A stretch of DNA of 64,000 nt from Oscillospiraceae bacterium (GCA_017550285.1 JAFZPP010000010.1:1-64000); one strand, 5' to 3'. Shown: positions 45,139-54,131, numbered from the stretch's first letter. The notes: a model not told the origin generated them from the sequence alone. Program-made: numbers and translations.

Positions 45139-46044
45139 TTAACTTTCATCTACCGGCGAAGCCTGTTCCTTCTCGGCGATCATCTGCCGCAGTTCATCCG
45201 GCGTGAAGACATATTTCTCATTACAAAAATGACAGCAGACCTCGATCTCCGGCATCTCGTCCGCCATTTCGCGGAGCGTCGGGATATCAAGCGAACGGAG
45301 CATCTTTGCCGTGCGCTCACGGGAACAGTCGCAGGCATATACAGGCTCGGATTCGTCGAGCAGCTCGGCTCCCAGCCCTGCCATGAGCTTCTGCGCGATG
45401 TCATCGGGTGTCATGCCGCTTTGCAGCAGATCGGTGACGCTTGTGACGTCTTTCAGATTCTCCTCGAGCTGCGCAATATCGCTCTCCGGCGCGAAGGGCA
45501 GCAGCTGAATCAGATAGCCGCCCGCACATGCGACCGTCAGGTCCGGATTCACAAGCACGCCGAGACCGCATGCGCTCGGAACCTGCTCGCTGTCAGCGAA
45601 ATACTGCGTGATATCCTCGGCAATCTCGCCGGAAACCAGTGCCGTCTGACCGGAATACGGCTCCTTGAGCCCGCTATCCTTGATGACAAAAATGGTGCCG
45701 TCCGTACCGACCGCGCCCGCGACATCGAGCTTGCCCTTTGCATTCAGCGGCAGCTCCACGACCGGCTGATCGACATAGGATTTGACATTGCCGAGATCGT
45801 CGGCGACTGCGAGCAGGATACCGGCAGGACCGCCGCCGTCCAGACGCACTGTGACCGTATCGCCGGCATTTTTGAGCGTATAGCCGATCAGGGACGCCGC
45901 CATGGAAAGACGCCCGAGCGCTGCCGTGCAGACCGCAGAGGTCTTGTGAATACGCTCCATTTCGCGGCACATCTCCGTGCCCTCGAGCACTGCGCAGACG
46001 ACTGCGCCGTCCTCGGATAAATAACGCTTTAGCTTGCCGTTCAT
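45139..46044 (-). CDS. hslO: Redox-regulated chaperone Hsp33
   Basis: A 301-aa holdase activated by oxidation. Four zinc cysteines lie near the C-terminus in CxC...CxxC form: C238, C240, C271, C274. In the reduced state they bind Zn; disulfides under oxidative stress unfold the linker and expose the client site. The N-terminal domain (about 1-180) is complete. AAAGGGG is 12 nt before the ATG, a slightly long spacing. Confidence 0.94.
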   Translation of the reverse strand: MNGKLKRYLSEDGAVVCAVLEGTEMCREMERIHKTSAVCTAALGRLSMAASLIGYTLKNAGDTVTVRLDGGGPAGILLAVADDLGNVKSYVDQPVVELPLNAKGKLDVAGAVGTDGTIFVIKDSGLKEPYSGQTALVSGEIAEDITQYFADSEQVPSACGLGVLVNPDLTVACAGGYLIQLLPFAPESDIAQLEENLKDVTSVTDLLQSGMTPDDIAQKLMAGLGAELLDESEPVYACDCSRERTAKMLRSLDIPTLREMADEMPEIEVCCHFCNEKYVFTPDELRQMIAEKEQASPVDES

Positions 46045-46091
46045 AACCTATAATTTCCCCTTTCTCTTGGCTGCGCTGAAAGTGAGGAGTG

Positions 46092-46158
46092 AGGAGTTGC
46101 GGTGCGCCTTGCGGCGCGATATTTGAAATTATCCGCATCAGCGGACACCTTAACTCCT
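46092..46158. repeat. Palindromic intergenic repeat B
   Basis: Outer stem AGGAGTT (46092-46098) / AACTCCT (46152-46158) encloses hairpins GCGCC-TTGC-GGCGC (46104-46117) and TCCGC-ATCA-GCGGA (46132-46145). It shares ACCTTAACTCCTA with repeat A and the stem-plus-two-hairpins plan with the 34.3-kb repeat. It lies between divergent hslO and the GNAT gene. Confidence 0.65.
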
Positions 46159-46173
46159 ATCTTCCGAAATCAC

Positions 46174-46202
46174 TTGTGATTCTTTCGGGTTTATGGTACA
46201 AT
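46174..46202 (+). promoter_or_regulatory. Promoter of the GNAT gene
   Basis: TTGTGA (46174-46179), 17 bp, TACAAT (46197-46202), about 24 bp before the ATG. Confidence 0.65.
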
Positions 46203-46225
46203 AGAGCAGAAAGGATGTGGACAGG

Positions 46226-46795
46226 ATGCAGAACCTGAACATGCGCCGTCTGGATATGAAGCAGGCAGCGCAGATTTATAGAGAATATATGCAGCAGGAT
46301 TTTCCGCCGGATGAATTGAAGCCCTTTGCCATGATCGAGGCAGCGTCTGCACGCGGCGAATATGAATGCCTCGGATTTTACGATGCGGATTCGCTCTGCG
46401 GCTATGCATATCTGCTGCGGCACGGGCAGGATTATCTGCTCGATTATTTTGCCGTGCGTGCCGACCTGCGCGGCAGCGGATACGGCAGCGCGATTCTGCA
46501 AATGCTGCACGATGCCTGCACGGATGCAGCCGCATTCCTGATCGAATCGGAAAATCCGGATTATGCTGCCGATGCAGCCGAACTTGCCGTACAGCAGCGG
46601 CGGCTGCGGTTCTATCTGCATGCGGGCTGTGCGGATACGGGCGTGACGGCGCGTGTCTTCGGGGTGGAATACCGCATTCTGGAGCTGCCCCTCGTGAAGA
46701 CGCATACGCCGGACGAAATCCGTGCGGTCTATATGCAGCTCTATCAGAGCTTTCTTTCTGCGCCGCGCTACAAGCAAAACATTTTGCTTCGATAA
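46226..46795 (+). CDS. GNAT-family N-acetyltransferase
   Basis: A 189-aa acetyltransferase. The acetyl-CoA loop V-R-A-D-L-R-G-S-G-Y-G-S (about 79-90) and the following helix are clear; the C-terminal half contains RLRFYLHAGC, the usual FYxxxGF-like region. The last 30 residues include a helix typical of full-length GNATs. I use the ATG at 46226 (AAAGGA 10 nt upstream); a GTG at 46217 is possible. Substrate unknown. One of the few rightward genes, with its own promoter. Confidence 0.8.
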   Translation: MQNLNMRRLDMKQAAQIYREYMQQDFPPDELKPFAMIEAASARGEYECLGFYDADSLCGYAYLLRHGQDYLLDYFAVRADLRGSGYGSAILQMLHDACTDAAAFLIESENPDYAADAAELAVQQRRLRFYLHAGCADTGVTARVFGVEYRILELPLVKTHTPDEIRAVYMQLYQSFLSAPRYKQNILLR

Positions 46796-46941
46796 AGCGG
46801 AAGCCCCCGCGGGTATGATCTAAAGATTTCCGACGGCGTCCTGAAAGATTGAAAGTTCGGTTGTTTCCAAAGACATTGTGTCATTCTTTCTTTATCATTA
46901 GTCCTATCGTAAATTCCGCTGGGCGCGGTGCGCGAATGCGA

Positions 46942-47028
46942 GGGGAAGAACCACAGGGAGAGGGAAGTCTTCACAAGCTCAGGTCTCCCCTCTCCCTAAG
47001 GTTCTCCCCCACACCGTTACGCCGGTGT
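46942..47028. repeat. Palindromic intergenic repeat C
   Basis: Arms GGGGAAGAACC + AGGGAGAGGG (46942-46964) pair with CCCTCTCCCT + GGTTCTCCCC (46988-47009) with minor bulges, followed by the hairpin ACACCG-TTACGC-CGGTGT (47011-47028). It occupies the 381-bp gap between the GNAT gene and a converging methyltransferase. No gene is visible there. A weak similarity to the 34.3-kb repeat (TTCCGACGG, about 46828-46836) also occurs in this gap. Confidence 0.65.
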
Positions 47029-47176
47029 AAAGCTCCCTCTTTCCTTACCCTCTCCTCTCTAAGGACGCGGCTTCTGAGATGCGCGGAACTTAGGAGAATA
47101 GAGTTCATGGAATTTACCTGATTAAGGAACAAATGTCTTATTCAGCCCCCGAGCCTCCGGCGAGCTTCAGATCATT

Positions 47177-47962
47177 TCATGCAGGCGTTGCCTGCCCGCC
47201 GTGGGCGCGGGTGATGTACAGAAGGCGCTGGGTCGTGTCGGTCGGGGCTTCATAAGTATCACCGTCGAGGACTTCGAGCAGCGTGAAGCCGGTCTCAGAA
47301 AGCATCTGCCGCAGCAATTCCGGCTGCCGGATATGTTCCGTAAACTCCTCGGTCGAGCGGACATAGCGCCGCCCTTCGGTATGCTCAAAGAAATCCAGCC
47401 GGATCGTCACCGGATAATCGGGCGCGGTGTCCTCCAAATGATTCTGCCAGACGCACACGGCATCCGGCAGCTCATAGACAAAGCATTCGTCGGCAAGAAT
47501 ATGCCGGTGCTTGTATTCCGTATTGACATCAAACAAAAACAGCGCACCTGCATTGGAAAACAGATTGACACGCGCAAACACGCTGCGCAGATCATCCTCC
47601 GCCGGCAGATGATTGAGGCTGTCCAGCGCACAGACCGTCACGCTGATGCAGCCGTAGAGATCGAGCCGGCGCATATCCTGTTTCAAATACTGGATCGGCA
47701 GACCGCTGTCATATTTCTTGTCGAGCGCCTCGCTGAGCATCTCCTCAGAGCCGTCGATGCCGATGACATCCCAGCCGCGCTTTGCAAATTCCTCCGAGAG
47801 CGAGCCCGTGCCGCATGCAAGGTCCAGCAGGATATTGTCCGGCATATCCGGCGCTTCCCACTTGTGAATCAGGCGGTCAAGCTGCGCTGCGCGCTCGGCA
47901 TAGTAGACATTCTGCGTCAATGCGTCATAATACTGCGCAAAGACGCCGTAAGCCGGTGTCAT
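47177..47962 (-). CDS. Class I SAM-dependent methyltransferase
   Basis: A 261-aa methyltransferase. N-terminal YGVFAQYYDALT, motif I LLDLACGTGSLSEEFA (about 45-60), acidic loop GIDGSEEML (about 68-76) and CALDSLNHL (about 111-119) are typical of the small-molecule MT25/MT11 type. The start overlaps the stop of the TrpR-like gene (ATGA). The substrate cannot be read. Confidence 0.85.
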   Translation of the reverse strand: MTPAYGVFAQYYDALTQNVYYAERAAQLDRLIHKWEAPDMPDNILLDLACGTGSLSEEFAKRGWDVIGIDGSEEMLSEALDKKYDSGLPIQYLKQDMRRLDLYGCISVTVCALDSLNHLPAEDDLRSVFARVNLFSNAGALFLFDVNTEYKHRHILADECFVYELPDAVCVWQNHLEDTAPDYPVTIRLDFFEHTEGRRYVRSTEEFTEHIRQPELLRQMLSETGFTLLEVLDGDTYEAPTDTTQRLLYITRAHGGQATPA

Positions 47963-48270
47963 TTTTCCGCATCCCCGCTCTGCTTTTTCAGGCGGTCAAA
48001 GACGATTGCATAGCCGCCGGAGCTGACCATGCTCAGGGAACGGTTCACGCGGCTGATCGTTGCGGTGCTGGTGCCGGTCTTCTCGACGATCTCGGCATAG
48101 CGGCAGTCCTCGGAGAGCAGCTTTGCGATCTGATAGCGCTGCGCGATTGCGACAAGCTCCTGCGGCGTGCAGAGGTCCTGCATAAACATGGCAATCTCGT
48201 CTGCGGATTTCAATACGGCGAATGCCTCATAAAGGTCTCTGATATGTGCCTCATCCATTGGTTTGAACAT
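47959..48270 (-). CDS. TrpR/YerC-family DNA-binding protein
   Basis: A 103-aa helical protein of the TrpR-like YerC/YecD family. The helix-turn-helix is at about 40-72 (LVAIAQRYQIAKLLSEDCRYAEIVEKTGTS, shown here split by position; key residues TSTATISRV at 66-74). No tryptophan ligand pocket can be confirmed. GGAGG precedes the ATG, and it is coupled to the methyltransferase. Confidence 0.82.
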   Translation of the reverse strand: MFKPMDEAHIRDLYEAFAVLKSADEIAMFMQDLCTPQELVAIAQRYQIAKLLSEDCRYAEIVEKTGTSTATISRVNRSLSMVSSGGYAIVFDRLKKQSGDAEK

Positions 48271-48320
48271 AGGTCATGCCTCCTTTATAGTGTCCGGATG
48301 ATCGGATAAACGATTGCATG

Positions 48321-48348
48321 CTTATATTTTAACACATTAGTCTGTAAA
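48321..48348 (-). promoter_or_regulatory. Promoter of the TrpR-like/methyltransferase pair
   Basis: TTTACA (48348-48343), 16 bp, TATAAG (48326-48321) on the minus strand, about 50 bp upstream of the ATG. Confidence 0.5.
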
Positions 48349-48462
48349 AGTAAAGAGGATTTTGAAATTTTCTGCGCTTTGTGCAAAAGTCATCCGGCAA
48401 AGCCCTGTGGATTCTCCCAAAATTTTGAATTACTGAGGAAAACTTTTCAGATTTTCACAAAT

Positions 48463-48490
48463 CTGTCACAAAGTTGTTCTATAGTATAAT
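48463..48490 (+). promoter_or_regulatory. Possible promoter of the dockerin-protein gene
   Basis: TATAAT at 48485-48490 is clear; the best -35 is CTGTCA at 48463-48468 with a 16-bp spacer. Transcription would start about 60 bp before the ATG. Confidence 0.5.
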
Positions 48491-48558
48491 TGTATATTAT
48501 CGGGCAAATGCGCCGTATGTACCGAAACGGCGTGCCCGTACAGAAAGGGGTATTTTCT

Positions 48559-50469
48559 ATGCACACATCTCTCACCTGCCGGAGAATCTTCTCCGCCGCG
48601 GTCAGTGCGGTCATGACGGCTGTGCTGCTCGTACCGGCAGCCGTTGTACCTGCATCGGCTGCGACTGTCACCGTCGGCAAGACGCTGACAACCAAGGACG
48701 GCTCGAATGCCTATCGCGGCGAGACCGCCGATCTGGCGACCTCCGGACTCAAAACGATCTCTGTCTATGTCACAGCGGATGCGCCGGGCAAGGACGAGGT
48801 CTCGCTCTCCTACGGCTTCGGCATCGGCATCGCCAAGGACCCGTGGTGGATCGAAATGGACCACGGAAAATTCACCCAGTCGCCGAAAGACCCCGATGAC
48901 ACCGGCACATCGGTCACGATTCCGGCAAATGAATCCACGCCGATCAAGATTGATGTCTCCGCGCTGGATGTCAAGTATGAAACAGGAAAGTATGCCGGCG
49001 AATATGAATTCCGCAATTACTACTGCGGCGGCACACTGACCGTGGACAAGATTGTGCCGAATGACTCCGGCAGTTCGACAAAACCAGACACGCCGGGCAG
49101 CTCTTCCAGCAGCAGCTATACCTTCACCGATAACAAGGACGGCACCGGCACGCTGAAAACCACGCTGACCGGCACGATCGACGATCTCGACTTCCTGCTG
49201 ACCGCCGGCAAAGATGAGGAATCCTACATCAAAAACGGCGTATCGACATGGGAGGAGGGCGACCCGATCAACAGCCGCAGAATGAAATACAGCGAATTCG
49301 GTCTCCCGAAGCCTGACGACAAGACAATCGTCACGCCGGAATCCTTCACCTTTGCAATCGAATCCAAGACCGCAATGGATACCTTCATGTACGGCTGCGG
49401 TCTGAATGTCGAATACAAGTCGGATGCGGATATCGAATACTGGCTCAATGTCGATGACGATCCCGATACCGACAAGGGCTACTGGTACAATGAGCACGGC
49501 GACGATGAGGACGGCAATCCGACCGTTGACGAGAAGAAGGTCAAGGTCAAGGTCGGCAAGGGCACCACGCTCGAGGACTGCGGCAAATGGGCTGAGGTCA
49601 CATGGAAGGTGCCGGAGGATATCAAGGAATTTGTCACCGCTGCGCCGAATGACGCGATCTCCTTCCAGTTCTGGTACGGCGACAACAAGGAGGACGGCTA
49701 CACGCAGCTCAAATCCGTGACGCTCAAATCCGCAACCTGCACCTTCACCGTTGAAAAGACCTTCTCCTTCACCGATGAGAAATCCCTCGATGTCGGCAAG
49801 AAACTGACGCAGGGCGATGACAAGACGAATACCGCAAGCATCAGCTTCAAGGACTTTGAATTTGAGGAAGGCGATCAGCCGCGCGCTGTGATCTTCGATG
49901 TCACCTGTCCTTCTGCGATCAAGAAGCTGGTCTACGGCATGACGATCTCCGATAAGGCATCAACTGCAAAGTATACGCAGATGCAGTATGCGGTGCTCGA
50001 AGCGGGCAAATCCACGCAGATTGCAATTCCGGTTCCGGACAGCATCGAAGCGGATGTGCTCTACGGCGAGCTCGGCTTCGGCTACTATTACGGCGCCGAT
50101 GACAAGGACAAGGAGGTCAGCTCGATCACGCTCAACAGCGTCAAGGTGATCTATGACAGCGTACCGGTCGAGACGACGACCACGACAACAACCACCACAA
50201 CGACCACGACTACCACAACCACAACGACAACCGAGTCCACAGCGCCCGCAAAGGCGGACTGGGGCAATGCAAACTGTGCAGAAGAGGTTGACGTTTCGGA
50301 TGCAGTGCTCGTTGCACGCTATGTCGCGGAGGATACCGGTGCGAACCTGACGGCACAGGGCAAGATCAATGCCGATGTGACGCATGACGGCAACATCACC
50401 GGCGAAGATACGATCCTGATTCTGCGGTACATCGCCAAAATGGTGACGCTTGCAGATCTGGAACCCTGA
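48559..50469 (+). CDS. Secreted dockerin-containing protein (cellulosome-type)
   Basis: A 636-aa exported protein. A signal peptide (about 1-35, cleavage after PASA) is followed by three beta-rich modules (about 35-175, 190-405, 415-545); the first and third share V-G-K-x-L-T starts and may be related. A run of 20 Thr (about 550-569) links to a C-terminal type I dockerin (about 580-636) with two calcium/F-hand repeats (EVDVSDAVLVARYV and DGNITGEDTILILRYI). Dockerins plug enzymes into cohesin scaffolds. No catalytic signature is visible, so the modules may be carbohydrate-binding or structural. AAGGGG precedes the ATG. Confidence 0.85.
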   Translation: MHTSLTCRRIFSAAVSAVMTAVLLVPAAVVPASAATVTVGKTLTTKDGSNAYRGETADLATSGLKTISVYVTADAPGKDEVSLSYGFGIGIAKDPWWIEMDHGKFTQSPKDPDDTGTSVTIPANESTPIKIDVSALDVKYETGKYAGEYEFRNYYCGGTLTVDKIVPNDSGSSTKPDTPGSSSSSSYTFTDNKDGTGTLKTTLTGTIDDLDFLLTAGKDEESYIKNGVSTWEEGDPINSRRMKYSEFGLPKPDDKTIVTPESFTFAIESKTAMDTFMYGCGLNVEYKSDADIEYWLNVDDDPDTDKGYWYNEHGDDEDGNPTVDEKKVKVKVGKGTTLEDCGKWAEVTWKVPEDIKEFVTAAPNDAISFQFWYGDNKEDGYTQLKSVTLKSATCTFTVEKTFSFTDEKSLDVGKKLTQGDDKTNTASISFKDFEFEEGDQPRAVIFDVTCPSAIKKLVYGMTISDKASTAKYTQMQYAVLEAGKSTQIAIPVPDSIEADVLYGELGFGYYYGADDKDKEVSSITLNSVKVIYDSVPVETTTTTTTTTTTTTTTTTTTTESTAPAKADWGNANCAEEVDVSDAVLVARYVAEDTGANLTAQGKINADVTHDGNITGEDTILILRYIAKMVTLADLEP

Positions 50470-50489
50470 TTTCTGATAGATCAAAGTAC

Positions 50490-50517
50490 GGCATCCGTGC
50501 AGCAATGTGCGGATGCC
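50490..50517 (+). terminator. Hairpin after the dockerin gene, weak terminator
   Basis: GGCATCCG (50490-50497) pairs with CGGATGCC (50510-50517), 20 bp past the stop, followed by only TCATGTTT. Confidence 0.5.
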
Positions 50518-50545
50518 TCATGTTTGCCCGAGGCATCAGGGAATT

Positions 50546-50575
50546 TTGGATAAAAATATGCTATCAATCTATAAT
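50546..50575 (+). promoter_or_regulatory. Promoter upstream of the GH16 gene
   Basis: TTGGAT (50546-50551), 18 bp, TATAAT (50570-50575). A second TATAAT at 50605-50610 lacks a good -35. Confidence 0.55.
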
Positions 50576-50663
50576 AGCTGACAGTATCTGCGGCGCCTGT
50601 CGGTTATAATAAAAACATAAAATGTCCGCTCCCCCCTTCATGCGGACAACGGGAGGAAATATC

Positions 50664-52067
50664 ATGAAAAAAATGCGCATCCTCGCTGCACTCGCAGCAA
50701 CGGGTCTGCTGACCGCCTGCGGCACTACAGTCTCTCAGCCCGATGAGGCATCTCAGACTGCGGCGCAGACAACCGAAGCACCCGTCACCAAAACCGAAGC
50801 CCCCGACATCGACGGCTATAATCTGCTCTGGCACGACGAATTCGACGGTACTGCGCTCGATGAGTCGATCTGGAACCGTGAGCTGCGCGAGCCGGGCTGG
50901 ACCAATGAAGAATTGCAGGAGTATACCGCCTCGGATGACAATATCTTCCTCCGCGACGGCTGCCTCGTCCTCAAGGGCATCAAGACCGAGAAGGACGGCA
51001 AGGACTACTATACCTCCGGCAAGGTCAATTCGCAGAATAAAACCGATTTCACCTACGGCAAGGTCGTCGCACGCGCAAAGGTGCCCGAGGGTCAGGGTCT
51101 CTGGCCGGCAATCTGGATGATGCCGCAGGATGAAGGACACTACGGTCAGTGGCCGAAATGCGGCGAAATCGACATCATGGAGGTGCTCGGCTCCGCAACC
51201 GAGACCGCATACGGCACCGTCCATTACGGCGAGCCGCATGCAGAGCAGCAGGGCACCGTTGTCCTCGACAGCGGCACCTTCGCAAGCGATTTCCATGAAT
51301 ACAGCGTCGAATGGGAGCCGGGCGAAATGCGCTGGTATATCGACGGCGAATGCTATCTGACCGTCAATGACTGGTTCACCGCCGTGCAGGGCGAGGATGA
51401 AAAGCCCTATCCGGCACCGTTCGATCAGCCCTTCTTCGTGCAGATGAACCTCGCAGTCGGCGGCACATGGCCGGGCAATCCGGACGATTCGACCGATTTC
51501 GACAAAGCGGAGTTTGAGATCGACTATGTCCGCGTCTACCAGAAGCCGGAATATGACACGAACGTCAAGAAGCCCGAGGTCGCATACCGCGAGGCACTCG
51601 AGGACGGCAACTTCATCTATAACGGCGACTTCGCAGAGGCGGAGGACCTGACCGATGAGGAAAACTGGAACTTCCTGCTCTTTGAGGGCGGCAAGGGCGC
51701 TGCCGAGATCAAGGACAATACCATGATTATCACAACCGAGGACGAAGGCACCGTGGATTATTCCGTGCAGCTCGTCCAGCGTGAGATGCCGATGATCAAG
51801 GGCAAGAAGTACCGCGTCACGTTTGATGCATGGGCGGATGAGGAGCGCGATATCATCGTCTGCGTCTCGGCGCCGAATGCAGGCTGGATCCGCTATTTGC
51901 AGGATACCACGCTGACCGTCCCGACCGAAAAGACCACCTTCACCTACGATTTCGAGATGAAGGACAAGAACGATCCCTTTGGCAGACTGGAATTCAATCT
52001 CGGTCACCGCGGCTCGACCGCAACCGTCTATATCCAGAATGTCCGTCTCGAGGAGATCACGGAATAA
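50664..52067 (+). CDS. GH16 family beta-glucanase lipoprotein with C-terminal CBM4/9-like domain
   Basis: A 467-aa lipoprotein (lipobox LTAC, C19) with a Thr-rich linker. The GH16 domain (about 50-300) carries the catalytic GEIDIMEV: nucleophile E168, D170 and acid/base E173, with the family beta-bulge pattern ExDxxE. WPAIWMM and FFVQMNLAVGG flank the cleft. Residues about 320-467 form a jelly-roll like CBM4/9. The likely substrates are laminarin-type or mixed-linkage beta-glucans. It is cell-anchored rather than dockerin-borne, next to a dockerin protein. GGGAGG precedes the ATG; longer frames lack a signal sequence. Confidence 0.92.
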   Translation: MKKMRILAALAATGLLTACGTTVSQPDEASQTAAQTTEAPVTKTEAPDIDGYNLLWHDEFDGTALDESIWNRELREPGWTNEELQEYTASDDNIFLRDGCLVLKGIKTEKDGKDYYTSGKVNSQNKTDFTYGKVVARAKVPEGQGLWPAIWMMPQDEGHYGQWPKCGEIDIMEVLGSATETAYGTVHYGEPHAEQQGTVVLDSGTFASDFHEYSVEWEPGEMRWYIDGECYLTVNDWFTAVQGEDEKPYPAPFDQPFFVQMNLAVGGTWPGNPDDSTDFDKAEFEIDYVRVYQKPEYDTNVKKPEVAYREALEDGNFIYNGDFAEAEDLTDEENWNFLLFEGGKGAAEIKDNTMIITTEDEGTVDYSVQLVQREMPMIKGKKYRVTFDAWADEERDIIVCVSAPNAGWIRYLQDTTLTVPTEKTTFTYDFEMKDKNDPFGRLEFNLGHRGSTATVYIQNVRLEEITE

Positions 52068-52092
52068 CAGGCATTCAAAGCCCTCTCTGTAC

Positions 52093-52130
52093 GCTGCCGC
52101 GGAGCTTCGGTTCTGCGGCAGTCTTTTTTT
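52093..52130 (+). terminator. Terminator of the GH16 gene
   Basis: CTGCCGC (52094-52100) pairs with GCGGCAG (52115-52121), followed by TCTTTTTTT. Confidence 0.85.
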
Positions 52131-52161
52131 CGCCGCGGAGACAGACAGTCAGTCACCGCAT

Positions 52162-52198
52162 AAAAAATCTGCGGCATACAGAACGCACACCGCAGACC
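52162..52198 (-). terminator. Terminator of pgsA
   Basis: Minus strand: GGTCTGCGG ... CCGCAGATTTTTT, 17 bp past the pgsA stop. Confidence 0.8.
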
Positions 52199-52214
52199 GT
52201 TATCATATTCGCAT

Positions 52215-52799
52215 TCACTTGGCAGGATTGATGTCCTTCCAGTAGGCTTTGAGGTACTCCGCGCCGGACCAGACCGTCAGGACGGCAGCGATCCAGAAGA
52301 GAATTTGCAGCACGACACCGGATACCGTATAGACCGCATCCGGCAGATTGAGCCCGAAGGCATGGAAATCGAGCACGAATGACCAGTAAACCAGCGCCGT
52401 AATCAGCGCGATCATCGTGAACGCCGTTTTCAGCTTGCCCGCAAAGCTCGCAGGTACGACGGTTCCCTTATTCGCCACGACCAGGCGCAGCGCGGAGACC
52501 ATGAATTCCCGCGAGATAATCAGCAGAAAGCAGACAATATTGACCTTCTGCTGCTGCAAAAAGCAGGAGAGCGCCGTCACGACCAGCACCTTGTCCGCCA
52601 GCGGATCGAGGAACTTGCCGAAATCCGTGATCTGATTGTTCTTGCGCGCGAGATGTCCGTCCACGGCATCCGTGATTGCCGCCGCGACAAAGACGACCGT
52701 CGCAGCCAGATAATGCGCCGGAAAGCGCAGATAAAACAGCAGTACAAATGCCGGCACCAGCAGCACACGCAGCAGCGTCAGCTTATTCGGCGTATTCAA
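52215..52799 (-). CDS. pgsA: CDP-diacylglycerol--glycerol-3-phosphate 3-phosphatidyltransferase
   Basis: A 194-aa membrane enzyme making phosphatidylglycerol-phosphate. The CDP-alcohol signature DAVDGHLARKNNQ with downstream DFGKFLDPLADK matches DGxxAR-x8-GxxxDxxxD exactly. About five TMs. The start is TTG at 52799, 8 nt after GAGAGGTGA that overlaps the rimO end; no ATG lies nearby. Together with pssA/psd it shows a PE plus PG membrane. Confidence 0.93.
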   Translation of the reverse strand: MNTPNKLTLLRVLLVPAFVLLFYLRFPAHYLAATVVFVAAAITDAVDGHLARKNNQITDFGKFLDPLADKVLVVTALSCFLQQQKVNIVCFLLIISREFMVSALRLVVANKGTVVPASFAGKLKTAFTMIALITALVYWSFVLDFHAFGLNLPDAVYTVSGVVLQILFWIAAVLTVWSGAEYLKAYWKDINPAK

Positions 52800-52802
52800 C
52801 GC

Positions 52803-54131
52803 TTAATTCACCTCTCCGATCAAATCATAGTCATCGACCGTCGCCGTAATATGCACCTGCACATACTGCCCGATCTCATAGCCGTCATCCTCCGCGCCTG
52901 CGATATAGAGCCTTCCGTCGATATCCGGTGCATCGGCTGCCGTCCGCGCAAGCCATGCCTCCGCCTCACGGTCATAGCCCTCGATCACCGCCTCGGCATC
53001 CATCCCGACACGCGCCGCATTCAGCTCCGCCGCAATCTGCATCTGCTGCTCCATGAGCAGGTCTGCGCGCCGCTGCCGGATGTCCTCATCGACCTGATTC
53101 TCCATGCGTGCCGCGACCGTCCCCTCCTCCTCGGAATAGGCAAAGCAGCCGAGCCGGTCAAAGCGCATCTCCTGCACGAATTCCGAGAGCTCCGTGAACT
53201 GTTCGTCCGTCTCGCCGGGGAATCCGACAAGCAGCGTCGTCCGCAGCGTCAGCCCGGGGATGCGTTCCCTGAGCTTTTTGAACAATGCCCGCAGTCCGGC
53301 AGCGTCACATTTGCGCCGCATCGCTTTCAATACGGCATCATTGCTGTGCTGAACCGGTATATCGAGATATTTGACGATCTTATCCTCTCTTGCAATGACG
53401 TCGATCAGCTCGTCCGTGATGCGCTCCGGATAGCAATATAATACACGAATCCAGCGGAATCCGTCGATTTTGCAGAGCTCCGTCAGCAGCGCGGGCAGCT
53501 TCGACTGACCGTAGAGGTCTTCGCCGTAGCGCGTGGTATCCTGCGCAATGACGATCAGCTCCGTGACGCCCTGTGCGCTGAGCTGCGCCGCCTCTGCAAG
53601 CACATCCTCCATGGGAACCGAGCGGAATTTGCCGCGGATTGCAGGGATTGCGCAGTATGTACAGCCGTTCGAGCAGCCCTCCGCGACCTTGAGATACGCA
53701 TAGAAGGGCAGCGTCGAGACAATGCGCTCGCCGGTCAGCGGCATATTGCATTTCGGTGCAAAGCGCGTGACGCGGATATCCTTTGTGATTGCATCGAGCA
53801 CTTCGACAATGCCGGTCTGGTCGCCGATTCCGATGACAGCATCCGCCTCGGGGAACTGCGCTGCGACCTCCTCCCGATAGCGTTCGGCAAGGCAGCCGGT
53901 AATGACGATGCGTTTGAGCGAGCCGGAAGCCTTGAGCGCACCGAGCTCGAGCACGGTGTCGATTGCCTCCTCCTTCGCCGCCTGAATAAATCCGCAGGTA
54001 TTCACAATGGCAATGTCAGCCTCTGCGAGATTTGTTGTGAGCGTATAGCCGCCCTCTTTGAGCCGGTGCAGCATCCGTTCGCTGTCCACCAGATTCTTGG
54101 CACAGCCAAGTGATACCATGCTTACAATCAT
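52803..54131 (-). CDS. rimO: Ribosomal protein S12 methylthiotransferase RimO
   Basis: A 442-aa radical-SAM enzyme that methylthiolates an Asp of ribosomal protein S12. The start SLGCAKNLVDSE (about 7-18) is diagnostic of RimO against MiaB. Radical-SAM cysteines CSNGCTYC (about 152-159) and a TRAM domain (about 375-440) are present. AGGAG is 12 nt upstream of the ATG. It is followed by pgsA, the common Firmicutes order. Confidence 0.94.
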   Translation of the reverse strand: MIVSMVSLGCAKNLVDSERMLHRLKEGGYTLTTNLAEADIAIVNTCGFIQAAKEEAIDTVLELGALKASGSLKRIVITGCLAERYREEVAAQFPEADAVIGIGDQTGIVEVLDAITKDIRVTRFAPKCNMPLTGERIVSTLPFYAYLKVAEGCSNGCTYCAIPAIRGKFRSVPMEDVLAEAAQLSAQGVTELIVIAQDTTRYGEDLYGQSKLPALLTELCKIDGFRWIRVLYCYPERITDELIDVIAREDKIVKYLDIPVQHSNDAVLKAMRRKCDAAGLRALFKKLRERIPGLTLRTTLLVGFPGETDEQFTELSEFVQEMRFDRLGCFAYSEEEGTVAARMENQVDEDIRQRRADLLMEQQMQIAAELNAARVGMDAEAVIEGYDREAEAWLARTAADAPDIDGRLYIAGAEDDGYEIGQYVQVHITATVDDYDLIGEVN

